From Leishmania mexicana MHOM/GT/2001/U1103 (Eukaryota > Euglenozoa > Kinetoplastea > Trypanosomatida > Trypanosomatidae), in assembly GCF_000234665.1 (NCBI RefSeq), contig NC_018314.1, positions 1 through 64,000 of the forward strand: DNA of 64,000 bases, given 5' to 3'. The position numbers were made by a program, and so were the translations under genes. The stretch's first letter is position 1. Every line of letters starts with the position of its first letter. The notes under the pieces are model-generated. The model saw only the letters and a program-made list of their open reading frames with translations, did no database searches and was not told the origin of the DNA. Below, one piece after another: positions 20,762 through 30,149 of the stretch.

Positions 20762-21793
20762 ATGCTGAAGGAGTGTGACTTCTTCTCGGACTCGTATGGC
20801 TGCATCATTACCAAGTCTATCGGGTATCAGGCCCCGTTCCCTCTCGTGCGGCTAAGCAACGGGCGGTCCACGAAGACCCCTGACGGTGCGTGTGTGCAGG
20901 GATCATGTTTCGTTTCCTTCGGAGCTGACCACACAGGGTCACGGGGTCGTCTTCTCACTATGGATGTGTCGGCACGCGCTTCGAGCGTTTCGTTTTTGCA
21001 GCTGCTGTCGAGCTCGTGCCCGCCGTTGGCTCTCGAGTCGGAGGTCGAGTACGTCTCGAAGATTGAAACAGCGGAGACGGCTTCCGCAGTGGTGACTCGC
21101 GGTGGAGGAAATCGGTGGAGCACGTCTGTGTATGTACAGAGCGAGGATGTGCAAAGCACAGCGTGCTCTCGGCGGGCGCACTTTCGCCGCGCCTCCGCCG
21201 CGTCTCTCTTTGGTTCCTCACTGTGGCTGATGGAGGTGGCGAAGGACGACTATGGCGCCCAAGCGGTACACCGCTATTCACTCACGACGGCCCTTACGGG
21301 TGGAGTGTCAGAGTCGACCCTTGTGAGCGCCAACCTCGGTCGACCGCTGGACATCATTGCCCTGTCCGAGGACACTGCCTTTGTTCTAGGCGCAAACGGC
21401 GTCGCGATGGCTGATCGACGCCAGCGTGCCTCTGACATTCTCTTCTTTTCAGGTTTATTGAACGGTGGCGCGACAGGCGACAGGCAGTTGCTGACCTTTG
21501 GTGAGGACTACACGCTGCGCGCCTACGATCTGCGTGACGTATCTGCTCCCCTGTGTCAAGCAACATCCGCAACCTATCTGCGCATCAAGTCAGAGATCGA
21601 CACGCGGGCCTCACTCTTGGTGGCGTCTGACATGACGGGGGTGTTCGATGTGCTGCACGTGACCACCGTAGCATCCTTGCAACACTCTGGTGACACCGTG
21701 CTGGATGCGACTGTCCTACCTAGCGGGCACAACGGAGTCCGAGTGTGCACAAGCACTGGAAGTGGGATGATCTACGACTGGACGGTGGCGTGA
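20762..21793 (+). CDS. Hypothetical protein, divergent WD40-like beta-propeller
   Basis: The product is 343 residues. I do not recognise the family. The sequence is predicted mostly beta and Gly/Ser/Thr-rich, and two segments look like WD-repeat ends: FGEDYTLRAYDLRD in the last third and TSTGSGMIYDWTVA at the very C-terminus. Closing the protein on such a strand is typical of propellers. Other repeats are too diverged to count by eye. The open frame extends 22 codons upstream to a TTG, but the first ATG is at 20762 and yields a sensible N-terminus (MLKECDFFSDSYG). A degenerate propeller of a nucleoporin, a trafficking coat or a ciliary complex are all possible. The downstream SIDER2 copy probably sits in this gene's 3' UTR. 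Confidence 0.7.
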   Translation: MLKECDFFSDSYGCIITKSIGYQAPFPLVRLSNGRSTKTPDGACVQGSCFVSFGADHTGSRGRLLTMDVSARASSVSFLQLLSSSCPPLALESEVEYVSKIETAETASAVVTRGGGNRWSTSVYVQSEDVQSTACSRRAHFRRASAASLFGSSLWLMEVAKDDYGAQAVHRYSLTTALTGGVSESTLVSANLGRPLDIIALSEDTAFVLGANGVAMADRRQRASDILFFSGLLNGGATGDRQLLTFGEDYTLRAYDLRDVSAPLCQATSATYLRIKSEIDTRASLLVASDMTGVFDVLHVTTVASLQHSGDTVLDATVLPSGHNGVRVCTSTGSGMIYDWTVA

Positions 21794-22149
21794 TTCACGT
21801 CTTCCCACAGTCTCGCTGTTATTCTTTGTGTCTCATCATTGAGAGAACGCTCGCCCATTTCTGCTTGAGCTGTGTCCTGTGCGCGTGGATTTCTGGACTT
21901 CGGCACTCTCTGCTCCTCCTCATCGTCCCTGCGCATTGGTATGTGTTCCATCCATCGCCGTCGAGAGAGGGAGGGAGATGCGCCAGCACACGGGCACAAA
22001 AAGAGCACTGTCGGTGGCTTGCAAAAACTGAAAGCGCTCCTGCACCGCACCCGTAGCGCATTCTCGGCACGTGCGTTTCGTAATAAACATTTCGTCGCTG
22101 CCTTTTTATTTCTTGGCTCGTTTGTTTCACTTTCGCTTTCTCTTGGCCT

Positions 22150-22680
22150 CATGACGGGGAAAACTTCTCAGTGCGTGGTACCAGTGACCAGTAGCGACTC
22201 TGTGGGGAGGCCAAGCAGCCCCTTAACCCTTGCTGAATGCCGAACCACCTGCGGTGGTGACAGGGTCAAGCGCCTACGAAGCACGGGGATGTGAGAACGA
22301 TGTATCCCTACCGCTGTCAGCGGCCATGTCCTGGATGGCGTATTGTGGGATCGAGCTGCGACAGCAAATATGCTTGTGCCATCCATGTGATAGGCAGAGT
22401 GCCAGCGCAGCTCGAGCGTATCCCACCCGGTCCTCGGTGCCTGCTGCTGAGGAGCCCGCACCACCCCGAGGAGGGGGGTGCACAAGGTGGTGACCTGCGA
22501 GGCGGGGGTGGGTAGAGTTTGAGGCAGAGCTCGTGCTCCGATGGCTGAGGGGACTGGTGTAACGTGCGCCCACGGCTGCTTGGCACCGCGGGATGGGGCC
22601 TGTGACCAGGCCGGGGTAGTGTGTAGATTAAATCATGCTGTATGGCAGGAATGGTCACGTGGCAACGAAAAAAATGTCGT
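22150..22680 (+). mobile_element. SIDER2-like degenerate retroposon
   Basis: About 530 bases, similar in order and content to the element at 58845-59460. Shared blocks include the signature around CCAGTAGCGACTCTGTGG; a GGGATGTGAGAACGATGT block; the GCTGTCAGCGGCCATGTCC block; GTGGTGACCTGCGAGGC; GATGGGGCCTGTGACCAGGC; and a TCATG...TGGCA 3' end followed by a short A-run at about 22668. There is no ORF of its own. SIDER2 elements typically sit in 3' UTRs and are reported to destabilise transcripts. Here it begins about 360 bases after the stop of the propeller gene. The boundaries are approximate. Confidence 0.7.
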
Positions 22681-23296
22681 TTGTTCGTCGTGATGGTGGG
22701 AGGATGTGGCGCAAACAGAGAGACAGACGGGAAGAGAATGGGTTAGAGTGTGTAGAAAGTGCGTACCATGCGTATGCATGTGTCTCTGCGTGCTGCGCTT
22801 GCTCGTACCTGAGTGCATGTCTCTCTCTCTTCCTATCTCTTCGCGCGCCGTTGCCGACGGGGCCCAACGGCCACAACCACACGGGGGAAGAACCGCGTGG
22901 ATGTTGGCTAATAACCACCACGCAAGAAAATCCAAATACGCAAGAAGAAGTGAACACATCAGCGGGCGCCCCTTCGCTTTGCTCCCTGTGGTGCGCATCT
23001 CATTCCACGTTGCATTTACTTCACTTTCCCCCCCACCCCGATCTGCTGGAGCAAATCCGAGCGAGACGAGGCAACAGGCGTGTATCTCCCACACAAGGAT
23101 AAGGAGCGCATATGGTTGCTGGGTGACAGCGAATGCTCTGCACTCGTGCTGGGCGCAGACGAGTAAAGAGCCGAGCGCCTGCGCACCGGGATCTGCGCAA
23201 ACAAAGGCGTGCGTGCGTGTAGAGAAGAGGTCTATGACCAACGGCGGCAACGCCATCACCTCCTTTGGTCTCGCAAGTTTTACTTCTTGAGAGCAT

Positions 23297-24290
23297 GTCA
23301 TCTACGATGTCGAGCACGAATAGAAGCGTGGGAGCCTACATGCCCGGGGACCAGCACCTCAATGAAGCCGGGAGGGCCAAGCAGAGTACTACGACTACGA
23401 GGTACCCGACTGCACTGTTGGGTACGTGGGTACCAGCGAGCACAAGCAGCAATTCAGCCGTACGGATACAGCAGAGACGAGCGGCACGCAGCCGGTTGGG
23501 TAAACCGATCCCAGCCATGGTTGAAGCACCTCGTACGCACCGCCGCCAGCTCGCAGTCGTGTCATTGTTGGTGAGCCGCGACGACGGTGACACCTACTAG
23601 TACTATCCGGATGAAAGTACCCACCCCGTACGGACACGCTGCTGATGTGGGGGTACCTCGCCAAGCTGCTTCATATCCCGCTGCCGTTTCTTCAGCTGGA
23701 GCTGTTGCCGGGGTGCCACTGGGGGATGTCGCATTGTCGCCGGAGTCTATGAAGGTCGCCCTTGCGCCTGCGTTTCCACGTGGGACAACCACGTTGCCCC
23801 TCGACACGCCACTGGGGATTTTTATGGAGATATGCTGTTGTGAGTCAGAACTGAGCAGTCGGCGACGTCGATGTCGCGGTCGCGTCGGCGCGAGCTGTTC
23901 TACTCTCTGATGGTCTATGCGGATCCGTGGTGCGTGGTCGCCGCACACTGGCGTGCACTTTCTCACAAAGGCTACAACGAGTACCGTAGCTGCGCTGGCG
24001 TATGAGAGAAGGTAGGCGAGCAACTCGCGCTTCTGAGAAACGCTGCTCTGCTTGCCCTGCGCGTTTCACGGCGACAGCTACATGTGGGTAAAGCGCCAAA
24101 GCCATAAGCCAACGTGGTGGGACAGTACGATGACCGGCTACAGATGTTTCTTCCCTCCGCTACAATGCTGCTAGCACAGCTCTTGCTGGTTCCCTGGGGC
24201 GGCTTACGACTGGCTTTACGTGCTGCTGTACGCGTGCATGCTGACTCAGCATCACCGTGAGCTGGACATGCAGAAGACAGCTGGGTGAGC
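23297..24290 (+). pseudogene. Probable decayed protein gene, family not recognised
   Basis: Across ~1 kb, protein-like sequence alternates between frames with stops and apparent frameshifts. Examples are YDYEVPDCTVGYVGTSEH (near 23393), TDTLLMWGYLAKLLHIPLPF (near 23630), ELFYSLMVYADPWCVVAAHW (near 23893) and AYDWLYVLLYACMLTQHHRE (near 24209). These pieces keep one order and one orientation (+). They are richer in aromatic residues than the surrounding spacer, which would translate to Ser/Leu/Pro/Phe runs. The base composition is balanced like coding DNA. A plausible beginning is the ATG at 23297. At least three reading-frame changes would be needed to connect the pieces. Hydrophobic segments suggest the ancestor may have been a membrane protein. 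Confidence 0.42.
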
Positions 24291-25853
24291 CGAGGTATGA
24301 TGATGTGAGTGTGTGTGTGTGGCGCTGCCCACGTTGTCTCAGCCATCGCTCTTGCCCTGTCAGTAATGCCTCCGAACTTGTTTCAATCCCTTTCACGGAA
24401 TGATGCGGAAGAAGCGCCGTCACTTGCTCCCCACTCGCTCACCTGTCTCTCTCGCATGTGATTTGGTGGTCGCCTCTCCTTTTCACTTTATGCACGCTAG
24501 GGTCCTGCGGTCGGGCTGTTTTTTGTTTGGGTGGACACGGGTGACGTGGCGATGCTTCCCTCTAACACTGTCGCTGAGCGTGTGTCTGTGAGCGTGTTCG
24601 AATGTGATGGACGCACGCCCGCGTGTGATTATCACTCCCTTTTTTCTCTGGTGTTGCCGATTCGATTCTGTCTCTCTGTCTTCCTAGCTCCCTCTATCTC
24701 CAGCTCCCACTTGTACCGCTTTGGCGAGCGCGGGTACGTCTTGTCCTCAGTCCTCGATGGATGCCTTTGATAATGTGCGCGTACGTGTGTGTGTGTTCTG
24801 GTTCTTATAGTTGTGGCGGCTGTGGCTCGTCTTCGGAGGCTCTCGACCGTGTCGCTCGGCACCCGTTTCGCCTACACACTCCCCTCCTCTTCCCTGCATT
24901 CGTCACCTCTGTCGGCGTTGAAGTGATGACTGGTTGCCACTGCCGCAGCCACTGTTGACAGCCCTGTCTTTGTTCCATTCGACTTTGTTTATTCTTTACC
25001 CCCTTTTCGTTTCGCTCATTACTGTTACCGTTGCAACTACCAGATCATGTCGTCCATCTCCTCTGCTCTGGTGGCGTCAGCACTGCTCTCGCCATCATCC
25101 GTTCCTCTTTTTCCCCCTCTCCGTATCTGCAGATGGGATGCGGGTGCGGCCGTGTCGCATATTTCGCGTTCATTTCACTTTTCGCTCATCTTCTCTGCGT
25201 GTGCGTGAGGGTCGTTCTCCTCTGCGGCGCCGCTGCGTCTCTGTCTTCTGTTCCGTGTCTTTGACGATGCGGCGTCCTCGCTGCGCTCACGCCCCCGCCG
25301 TAGACCTCTCTGCCGCTTATCGGCATCGCAGCGTCGTTTATATCGCATCGGAAAAAAGGAAGTAACGGTAGAAACACGGAAACAAAAAACTACACGACTG
25401 GATCATGCGTGTGCCTGCTTGTGCTCCATGGCTCATGCGCAGAGATGTATGCCAACGTGCACGGAAGTGCACTTGACTGCAATAGTGTGCCGTAGCGACT
25501 CTTCTCAAGAGTACCAAGCACATCCTTCCTCTCCTTGCCCCCTTTTCACTCGCCCCTCGACTGTCTTCAACAACGATGTGCTCTGACGCAATCAATCATG
25601 TGCATACACACATACTCATGCCCACACGTATCCATACTCTCCCTGGATGCCACGCTACTGCACAACTGCATCTTCTCGCATAGACTTCAGCCGAGGAATG
25701 TTGTCCGCGCACCTTGTTCCACTTGTGACGAACCTCTACATCACCTGATACTCTTTGTGGTGTGCTTGTGTCTGCCCACCTCTACCCCCTCTCACGATAA
25801 ACCTCACTCACCCCACGCACTGCTGCACTGTCGCACTTACAAGCTCGAGAACG

Positions 25854-27092
25854 ATGATACACGTGGGCAACTGCTATATTCCGTGGGCAGTGTTCACTCT
25901 CGCGGAGCTGCGCGCTGTCTCTTGTCAAATTGTCTTACTCGCCATCTGGGGTGCTGTGCTGGGCCCACTTTGCCGCCGCGGCGTTACTGGGGGCGCTTTG
26001 TTGGTTGGTTACACGGTCGGCATGTTCTTCTTTCAACGGCGTCTCGCCTCTGGCCTCCCGGTGCGCTTTCTCTCTCTGCGCGCGTGGCGATCGTCGCCCG
26101 AAAACTTCAGAAAGACGTCGGCGTTCCTGAAGGCACTGAAGGCAAAGACGCCCGCCGCCGGTGTTTCAGCGGCGGGCTTTGGTGCGCGCCCGGTTGTGGT
26201 GATGACCGGTGGAGAACGTGGAATCGGCGAACAGGTTGTGCACCAGCTTCTGCGCGAGGGGGTGGACGTTATCCTTTGCTGCCCATTCGAAGCGGAGGCG
26301 CTGCGCACCATCGCGAGGCTGAAGGCTTGCGTCTCGAATTCGCGGGTACATTTTGTGAAGCTGGACCTCAACGACGAGGAAAATGTGCGTGAGTGTGCCG
26401 CGGCGGTGCTGGGTATGACGACGCGGATCGACGTGCTGATCAACAATGCCGGATTGGTCAGCCCGTTTTCGTACAAGTTGAACAAGCGCGGCTACGAGGT
26501 GGTACTGTCGATCAACTTCCTCGGACACGTTCTCTTCACAGAGCTCCTTCTGGAGAGGGTGAAGGCGAGTGGACCCTCCCGCATTGTCAACGTGGCATCG
26601 CTCATGCATCTCGATGCGTGCGTGCCAGCTCCATGCAAGACCGCGCTCGACGTCATGGCCGCCAACTGCGACCCCACATCACCCCATCACACGCACAACT
26701 ACAGCCTTTCCAAGCTGCTCCTTGTGTGCTACACCCGCGATTTGGCGAGACGCCTCCGCGGAACAGACACTGCGGTGGCAACGCTGCACCCGGGTGTGGT
26801 GCTCACGGACATCTACGCCTTTGGCGCCATCTTTATGAAGGCCTTCTTACGGACAGTGTTCAAGTTTCCTGGTGAGGGCGCCGAGGTGGTCCTCTACTGT
26901 GCCTTGGCGGACGACATTCGCAGCGGATCTTTCTACGCGGACTGCGCGGAGTACAACGGTCTCCTCTCTCCGCTCGCTGTCGATGACGCGCACAACGAGC
27001 GCCTCCGGCGCGTGCTGCTGCGCTACTTTGCACTGGACGGCTCCAAACCGACAGGCAAGTTGCTAGCGGATGTCGTGCAGTCGACGCCGTGA
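25854..27092 (+). CDS. Membrane-anchored short-chain dehydrogenase/reductase (retinol-dehydrogenase-like)
   Basis: The product is a 412-residue NAD(P)-dependent oxidoreductase. After two hydrophobic N-terminal segments (about residues 14-40 and 47-61) comes the Rossmann domain. The cofactor motif is TGGERGIG (118-125, standard TGxxxGIG); LINNAG is the structural NNAG motif; and RIVNVASLM carries the catalytic serine strand. The active-site pair is Y283 and K287 in NYSLSK. LHPGVVLTDIY matches the PGxVxT motif after it. This order and spacing fit the classical SDRs related to retinol dehydrogenases and WW-domain oxidoreductase. The substrate cannot be told. The open frame reaches upstream to a TTG, but the first ATG is at 25854. 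The N-terminal hydrophobic region suggests ER or other membrane attachment with the catalytic domain cytosolic; the side is inferred. Confidence 0.88.
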   Translation: MIHVGNCYIPWAVFTLAELRAVSCQIVLLAIWGAVLGPLCRRGVTGGALLVGYTVGMFFFQRRLASGLPVRFLSLRAWRSSPENFRKTSAFLKALKAKTPAAGVSAAGFGARPVVVMTGGERGIGEQVVHQLLREGVDVILCCPFEAEALRTIARLKACVSNSRVHFVKLDLNDEENVRECAAAVLGMTTRIDVLINNAGLVSPFSYKLNKRGYEVVLSINFLGHVLFTELLLERVKASGPSRIVNVASLMHLDACVPAPCKTALDVMAANCDPTSPHHTHNYSLSKLLLVCYTRDLARRLRGTDTAVATLHPGVVLTDIYAFGAIFMKAFLRTVFKFPGEGAEVVLYCALADDIRSGSFYADCAEYNGLLSPLAVDDAHNERLRRVLLRYFALDGSKPTGKLLADVVQSTP

Positions 27093-28302
27093 TCGGCGGA
27101 GCACGAAACTCCGCGTCTGATGAGCCGACGGCGGCGGTATGCACAACAAAGGTGCTATATACACACTTCCGAAGCCTACTCCTCTCCCCACCCATCAAAC
27201 TCAGCATACGGCGCTGCACGGGTGCGGGATGGGCAAGGCACTTCAAAAAAAAAATGCTCTGCGTGCCCCCTTATGCTGGCAGGATCTACTACCGTGCTGC
27301 GGCGACAAGAGCAATAGTGCTTGTGTTTTACTCCCCCTTCTGTTGTCTCTTCTTTAATTTATTCCCATCTCATCCTCCGTTCTTGGCGTTGATGTGCATA
27401 TACCCACTGAACACTCCGCCTTTTCCACCACGCCTTACCATGTCGCTTCTCTTTTTTTTAATGTTCTATCCCTGATATTAGTTCGTACCCCACACGACCT
27501 GGCCCTCTCTTTTAGACCAAGCTATGTGCATATATATCTCGTCGTATCCCTCACTCCTTGGCCGTGCGGTCTCTCAAGAGTGTGATCGGGACGTATAATG
27601 TAGAAGGACGCGTGGTCGACATGCAGGTTGCTGTCTTTGCGCAGGACGAAAGTCGTGGCGTTGCAGTTCGGTGCAGACGGTGAGGCGATGTGTGGCTCAC
27701 ACGGGCACTGGTGCGCCTTACTGTCATCGCGTGCCTCTTCCCCCTCCTGTGAGAGGTGGCCGAATGCATGAGCCGGCGCTGACTGTTCAACAGTTGTGGG
27801 TACTGAAAGCAGCGCAAAAGTAAGCATACATGAAGTTATCCAACAATGCATAAGGTGATCACCGTGTCATTGATGAGCAGTGTCACCTGCCCTCTTTGGC
27901 GACAGGGACTCGGTAGGGAATTTGTGCTGTCAGAGTCTTCGTCGAGTTGATACGCCGCCTTTCCTCCCTCTCCTGTTCTGTTTGGTGCATCGCTTTCCTC
28001 GCAACATCATGCGCGAGCCCATCTACGGAATCGGCGGCTTCGCGGATATTCTTTTGTGTTCTCTTCTCTCCATGCTACCTCCTCCTGCCATCAACTTGTT
28101 TGACTGTCCGTCTTTGCCGGGGGTGGACGGGCCATGGCGGCACTATCCTCGTCATTTTTCTCTCCCACACTCGATGCTGTGTAGGCACTGCCCATCTGGA
28201 GATCAAGCTGAAAGATCACTGACACACACACACACACACACCACCACCACCCGGGCACACACCCTCGCACTGCCTTCTGTTGTCCATTTTCTTCCCTCAA
28301 TT
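27093..28302 (+). other. Intergenic spacer
   Basis: No gene is recognised. A balanced-composition patch at about 27570-27860 has a 109-codon minus-strand frame but no family resemblance. A (CA)n tract lies at about 28221-28240, just before the next gene. Confidence 0.55.
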
Positions 28303-29073
28303 ATGTCTCGCGCTGTTGACCATCTCGTGGCGGAGTATCTCGCTGAGGAGCACCCACGCGTAGCGAGGGCGTTGCGGAAGGACGCGCCATCGACGGCACC
28401 ACCGTTGCGCTCCCCCTTCGGCAAGAAGAGCCTGCAAGAGGTCGTGATGGCGTATCGTGTGCAGAAGACCACTCCTTCGGCGCTGGACAACGGCACCAGC
28501 TCCCACGAGGAGGCGCAACGGCCATCGCAAAAGACTGCGAAGACGTCGTCACCATCGCTGATTCCGAAGCCGGCAGCGAGGAAGACGCCGATCGCCGACA
28601 GTGACAGCGATGACGAGTCGGTGACGAGGCCAGCAGCCAAGAAGACGTCGCCAAAGGTAGCTCTGAAGAAGGCGGTCGCAGACAACGACAGCTCCGACGA
28701 AGACGAGCCCGTACCGAAGAACTCGAGTGCTGGTAAGAGGCCTGCGTCTCTTGCAGAAGAGGTGCCGCCGCGGAAGGCGTCGAGGACCGAGTCAGAAGGT
28801 GCGGCGCGACGCACGCCTCATCACCTCAACGAGGACGGCACCTTCCGTCGTTTCCAGCGCATCGACCCAGCCAAGGTGACGTTCGACGCCGATGCCTTGC
28901 GCGACAACCGCCCCGGTAGGGAGCACCTCGTGCTGCGTCAGAACCAGGAGATGATGCGCACTAAGGGCAAAGGTTTCAATAAGCTGAAGCAGAAGAACAA
29001 GGGCAAGTTCTACGGCGCTGGCGTCGACCTTAGCGTGCGCGCCTACCAGTTCCCCGATAGCGACGACGAGTAG
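28303..29073 (+). CDS. SRP40/Nopp140-type nucleolar protein, short form
   Basis: The product is 256 residues. The C-terminal ~75 match the SRP40 C-terminal domain. FRRFQRIDPAKVTFDADAL, then a TKGKGFNKLKQKNKGKFYGA stretch, then AYQFPDSDDE at the end parallel FRRIKPEEV...KGKSFRHEKTKKKRGSYRGG...IKFDSD in Nopp140/NOLC1 and yeast Srp40. The middle is disordered and holds acidic serine clusters (DSDSDDES, DNDSSDEDE) between Lys/Ala/Pro-rich spacers, the Nopp140 arrangement and probable casein kinase 2 sites. The N-terminus, VDHLVAEYLAEEHPRVAR, resembles the LisH-like start of Nopp140. Only two acidic blocks are present, against about ten in mammals. It probably acts in the nucleolus as a snoRNP chaperone. 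The much longer open frame upstream is UTR; the ATG at 28303 fits the family's N-terminus. Confidence 0.82.
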   Translation: MSRAVDHLVAEYLAEEHPRVARALRKDAPSTAPPLRSPFGKKSLQEVVMAYRVQKTTPSALDNGTSSHEEAQRPSQKTAKTSSPSLIPKPAARKTPIADSDSDDESVTRPAAKKTSPKVALKKAVADNDSSDEDEPVPKNSSAGKRPASLAEEVPPRKASRTESEGAARRTPHHLNEDGTFRRFQRIDPAKVTFDADALRDNRPGREHLVLRQNQEMMRTKGKGFNKLKQKNKGKFYGAGVDLSVRAYQFPDSDDE

Positions 29074-30149
29074 GTGATTGTGCAGACGTTGGCTTTGGTG
29101 CACGGCGAAGACGCGGATGAGCGAGGAAAGAGCTAAGAGAGAGAAGGAGAGGTCGGCGTGGTGTGATGCAGCTGCTGTGCTTCGCAGCGTCGCTCAGGTT
29201 TGCTGTGGTGACGCCGCTTTGTCGCCTTGCAACCACAGCTTGGAAGTTTTTCGAACGTCAGAGCGCATGTGCCCATGCCTAGCTCTAGCTCTCTTGCTCT
29301 TGACCGTATTCTCCTGTGAAAGGGTGTCCCCGTCTGTTGCCGCCGCGGCCCCCTCCCCCCCCCCCCCGACAGAGATACGTGTACCTGTTGTTTAAGTGGA
29401 GCCTCTCCGCACCCCTCCCCTTTTTCCGCCGATTAACACTTCCCCGACGCCGGTAAAAGTATCCCCGTGCGTGTGACAAAACAAGAAAAGAAACTTTGAT
29501 GGAGTGGCGCTGCTGAGGGTGTGGCTGCAAGGCAAGGCCGTGGCGGCACAGCGTGTGCGCTCGCAGTTGTGTATGTGCCTAGAAACTGAATGAACCTGCT
29601 TGGATGAGGACATTTATTACTTGCCCGTTGGCGGTCAGCGGTGGCGTGGGGCATGAATGTCCACTTCCCTCCCTGATGGTCTCCTGGTATACTGCGGGCT
29701 TGCTTACCAGACATCGTTTTTGTCTAGTGTGCGTTTGCCGGCTTGCGACTGTCTTGTTGATGTGCCACGGACACGCTCCGCCACGAATCATGGTGTGTGC
29801 TGAGACCAACCGCTGCTGCGCTTGCTTTCTCGTCCTCCTTTACCTGTCATCGCCATTGTTTGCTGAACGCCCCCTCCGCTTTTTCTCTCGCTGTTTGCCT
29901 CCATGTGCCGTTCACTGCCTTTACACACGCGCACATGCGCTCACATGAGCCTCCTACCCCTCTTCCTTCACCTCACTCTTTGCAACCGCTGCCCAATCTG
30001 ACCCGTGCGCATTACGGTGCCCGCGGCAACCGAGCAGTTGCTCTGTCTTTCCTCCCTTCCACGCGCATCGGGCTGGCGACGTGGACGTGTGATCCGTCAT
30101 CAGCGGTGACCTACGCGCACGCGCGCACAAACGCAAACCGAGTCTGAAG
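29074..30149 (+). other. Intergenic spacer
   Basis: No gene is seen. A thirteen-C run at 29355-29367 (G-run on the other strand) stands out. Pyrimidine-rich stretches at about 29875-29900 and 29950-29985 precede AG dinucleotides that could be the acceptor for CIAO1. Confidence 0.6.

Larger units (their letters stand above)
21794..25853 (+). other. 4 kb spacer with SIDER2 copy and probable gene remnant
   Basis: There is no intact gene. It contains a SIDER2-like element (about 22150-22680), a decayed coding-like stretch (about 23297-24290), and then roughly 1.5 kb of pyrimidine-rich sequence leading to the dehydrogenase gene. A gap this wide next to a gene remnant suggests that a gene was lost here. 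Confidence 0.6.
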
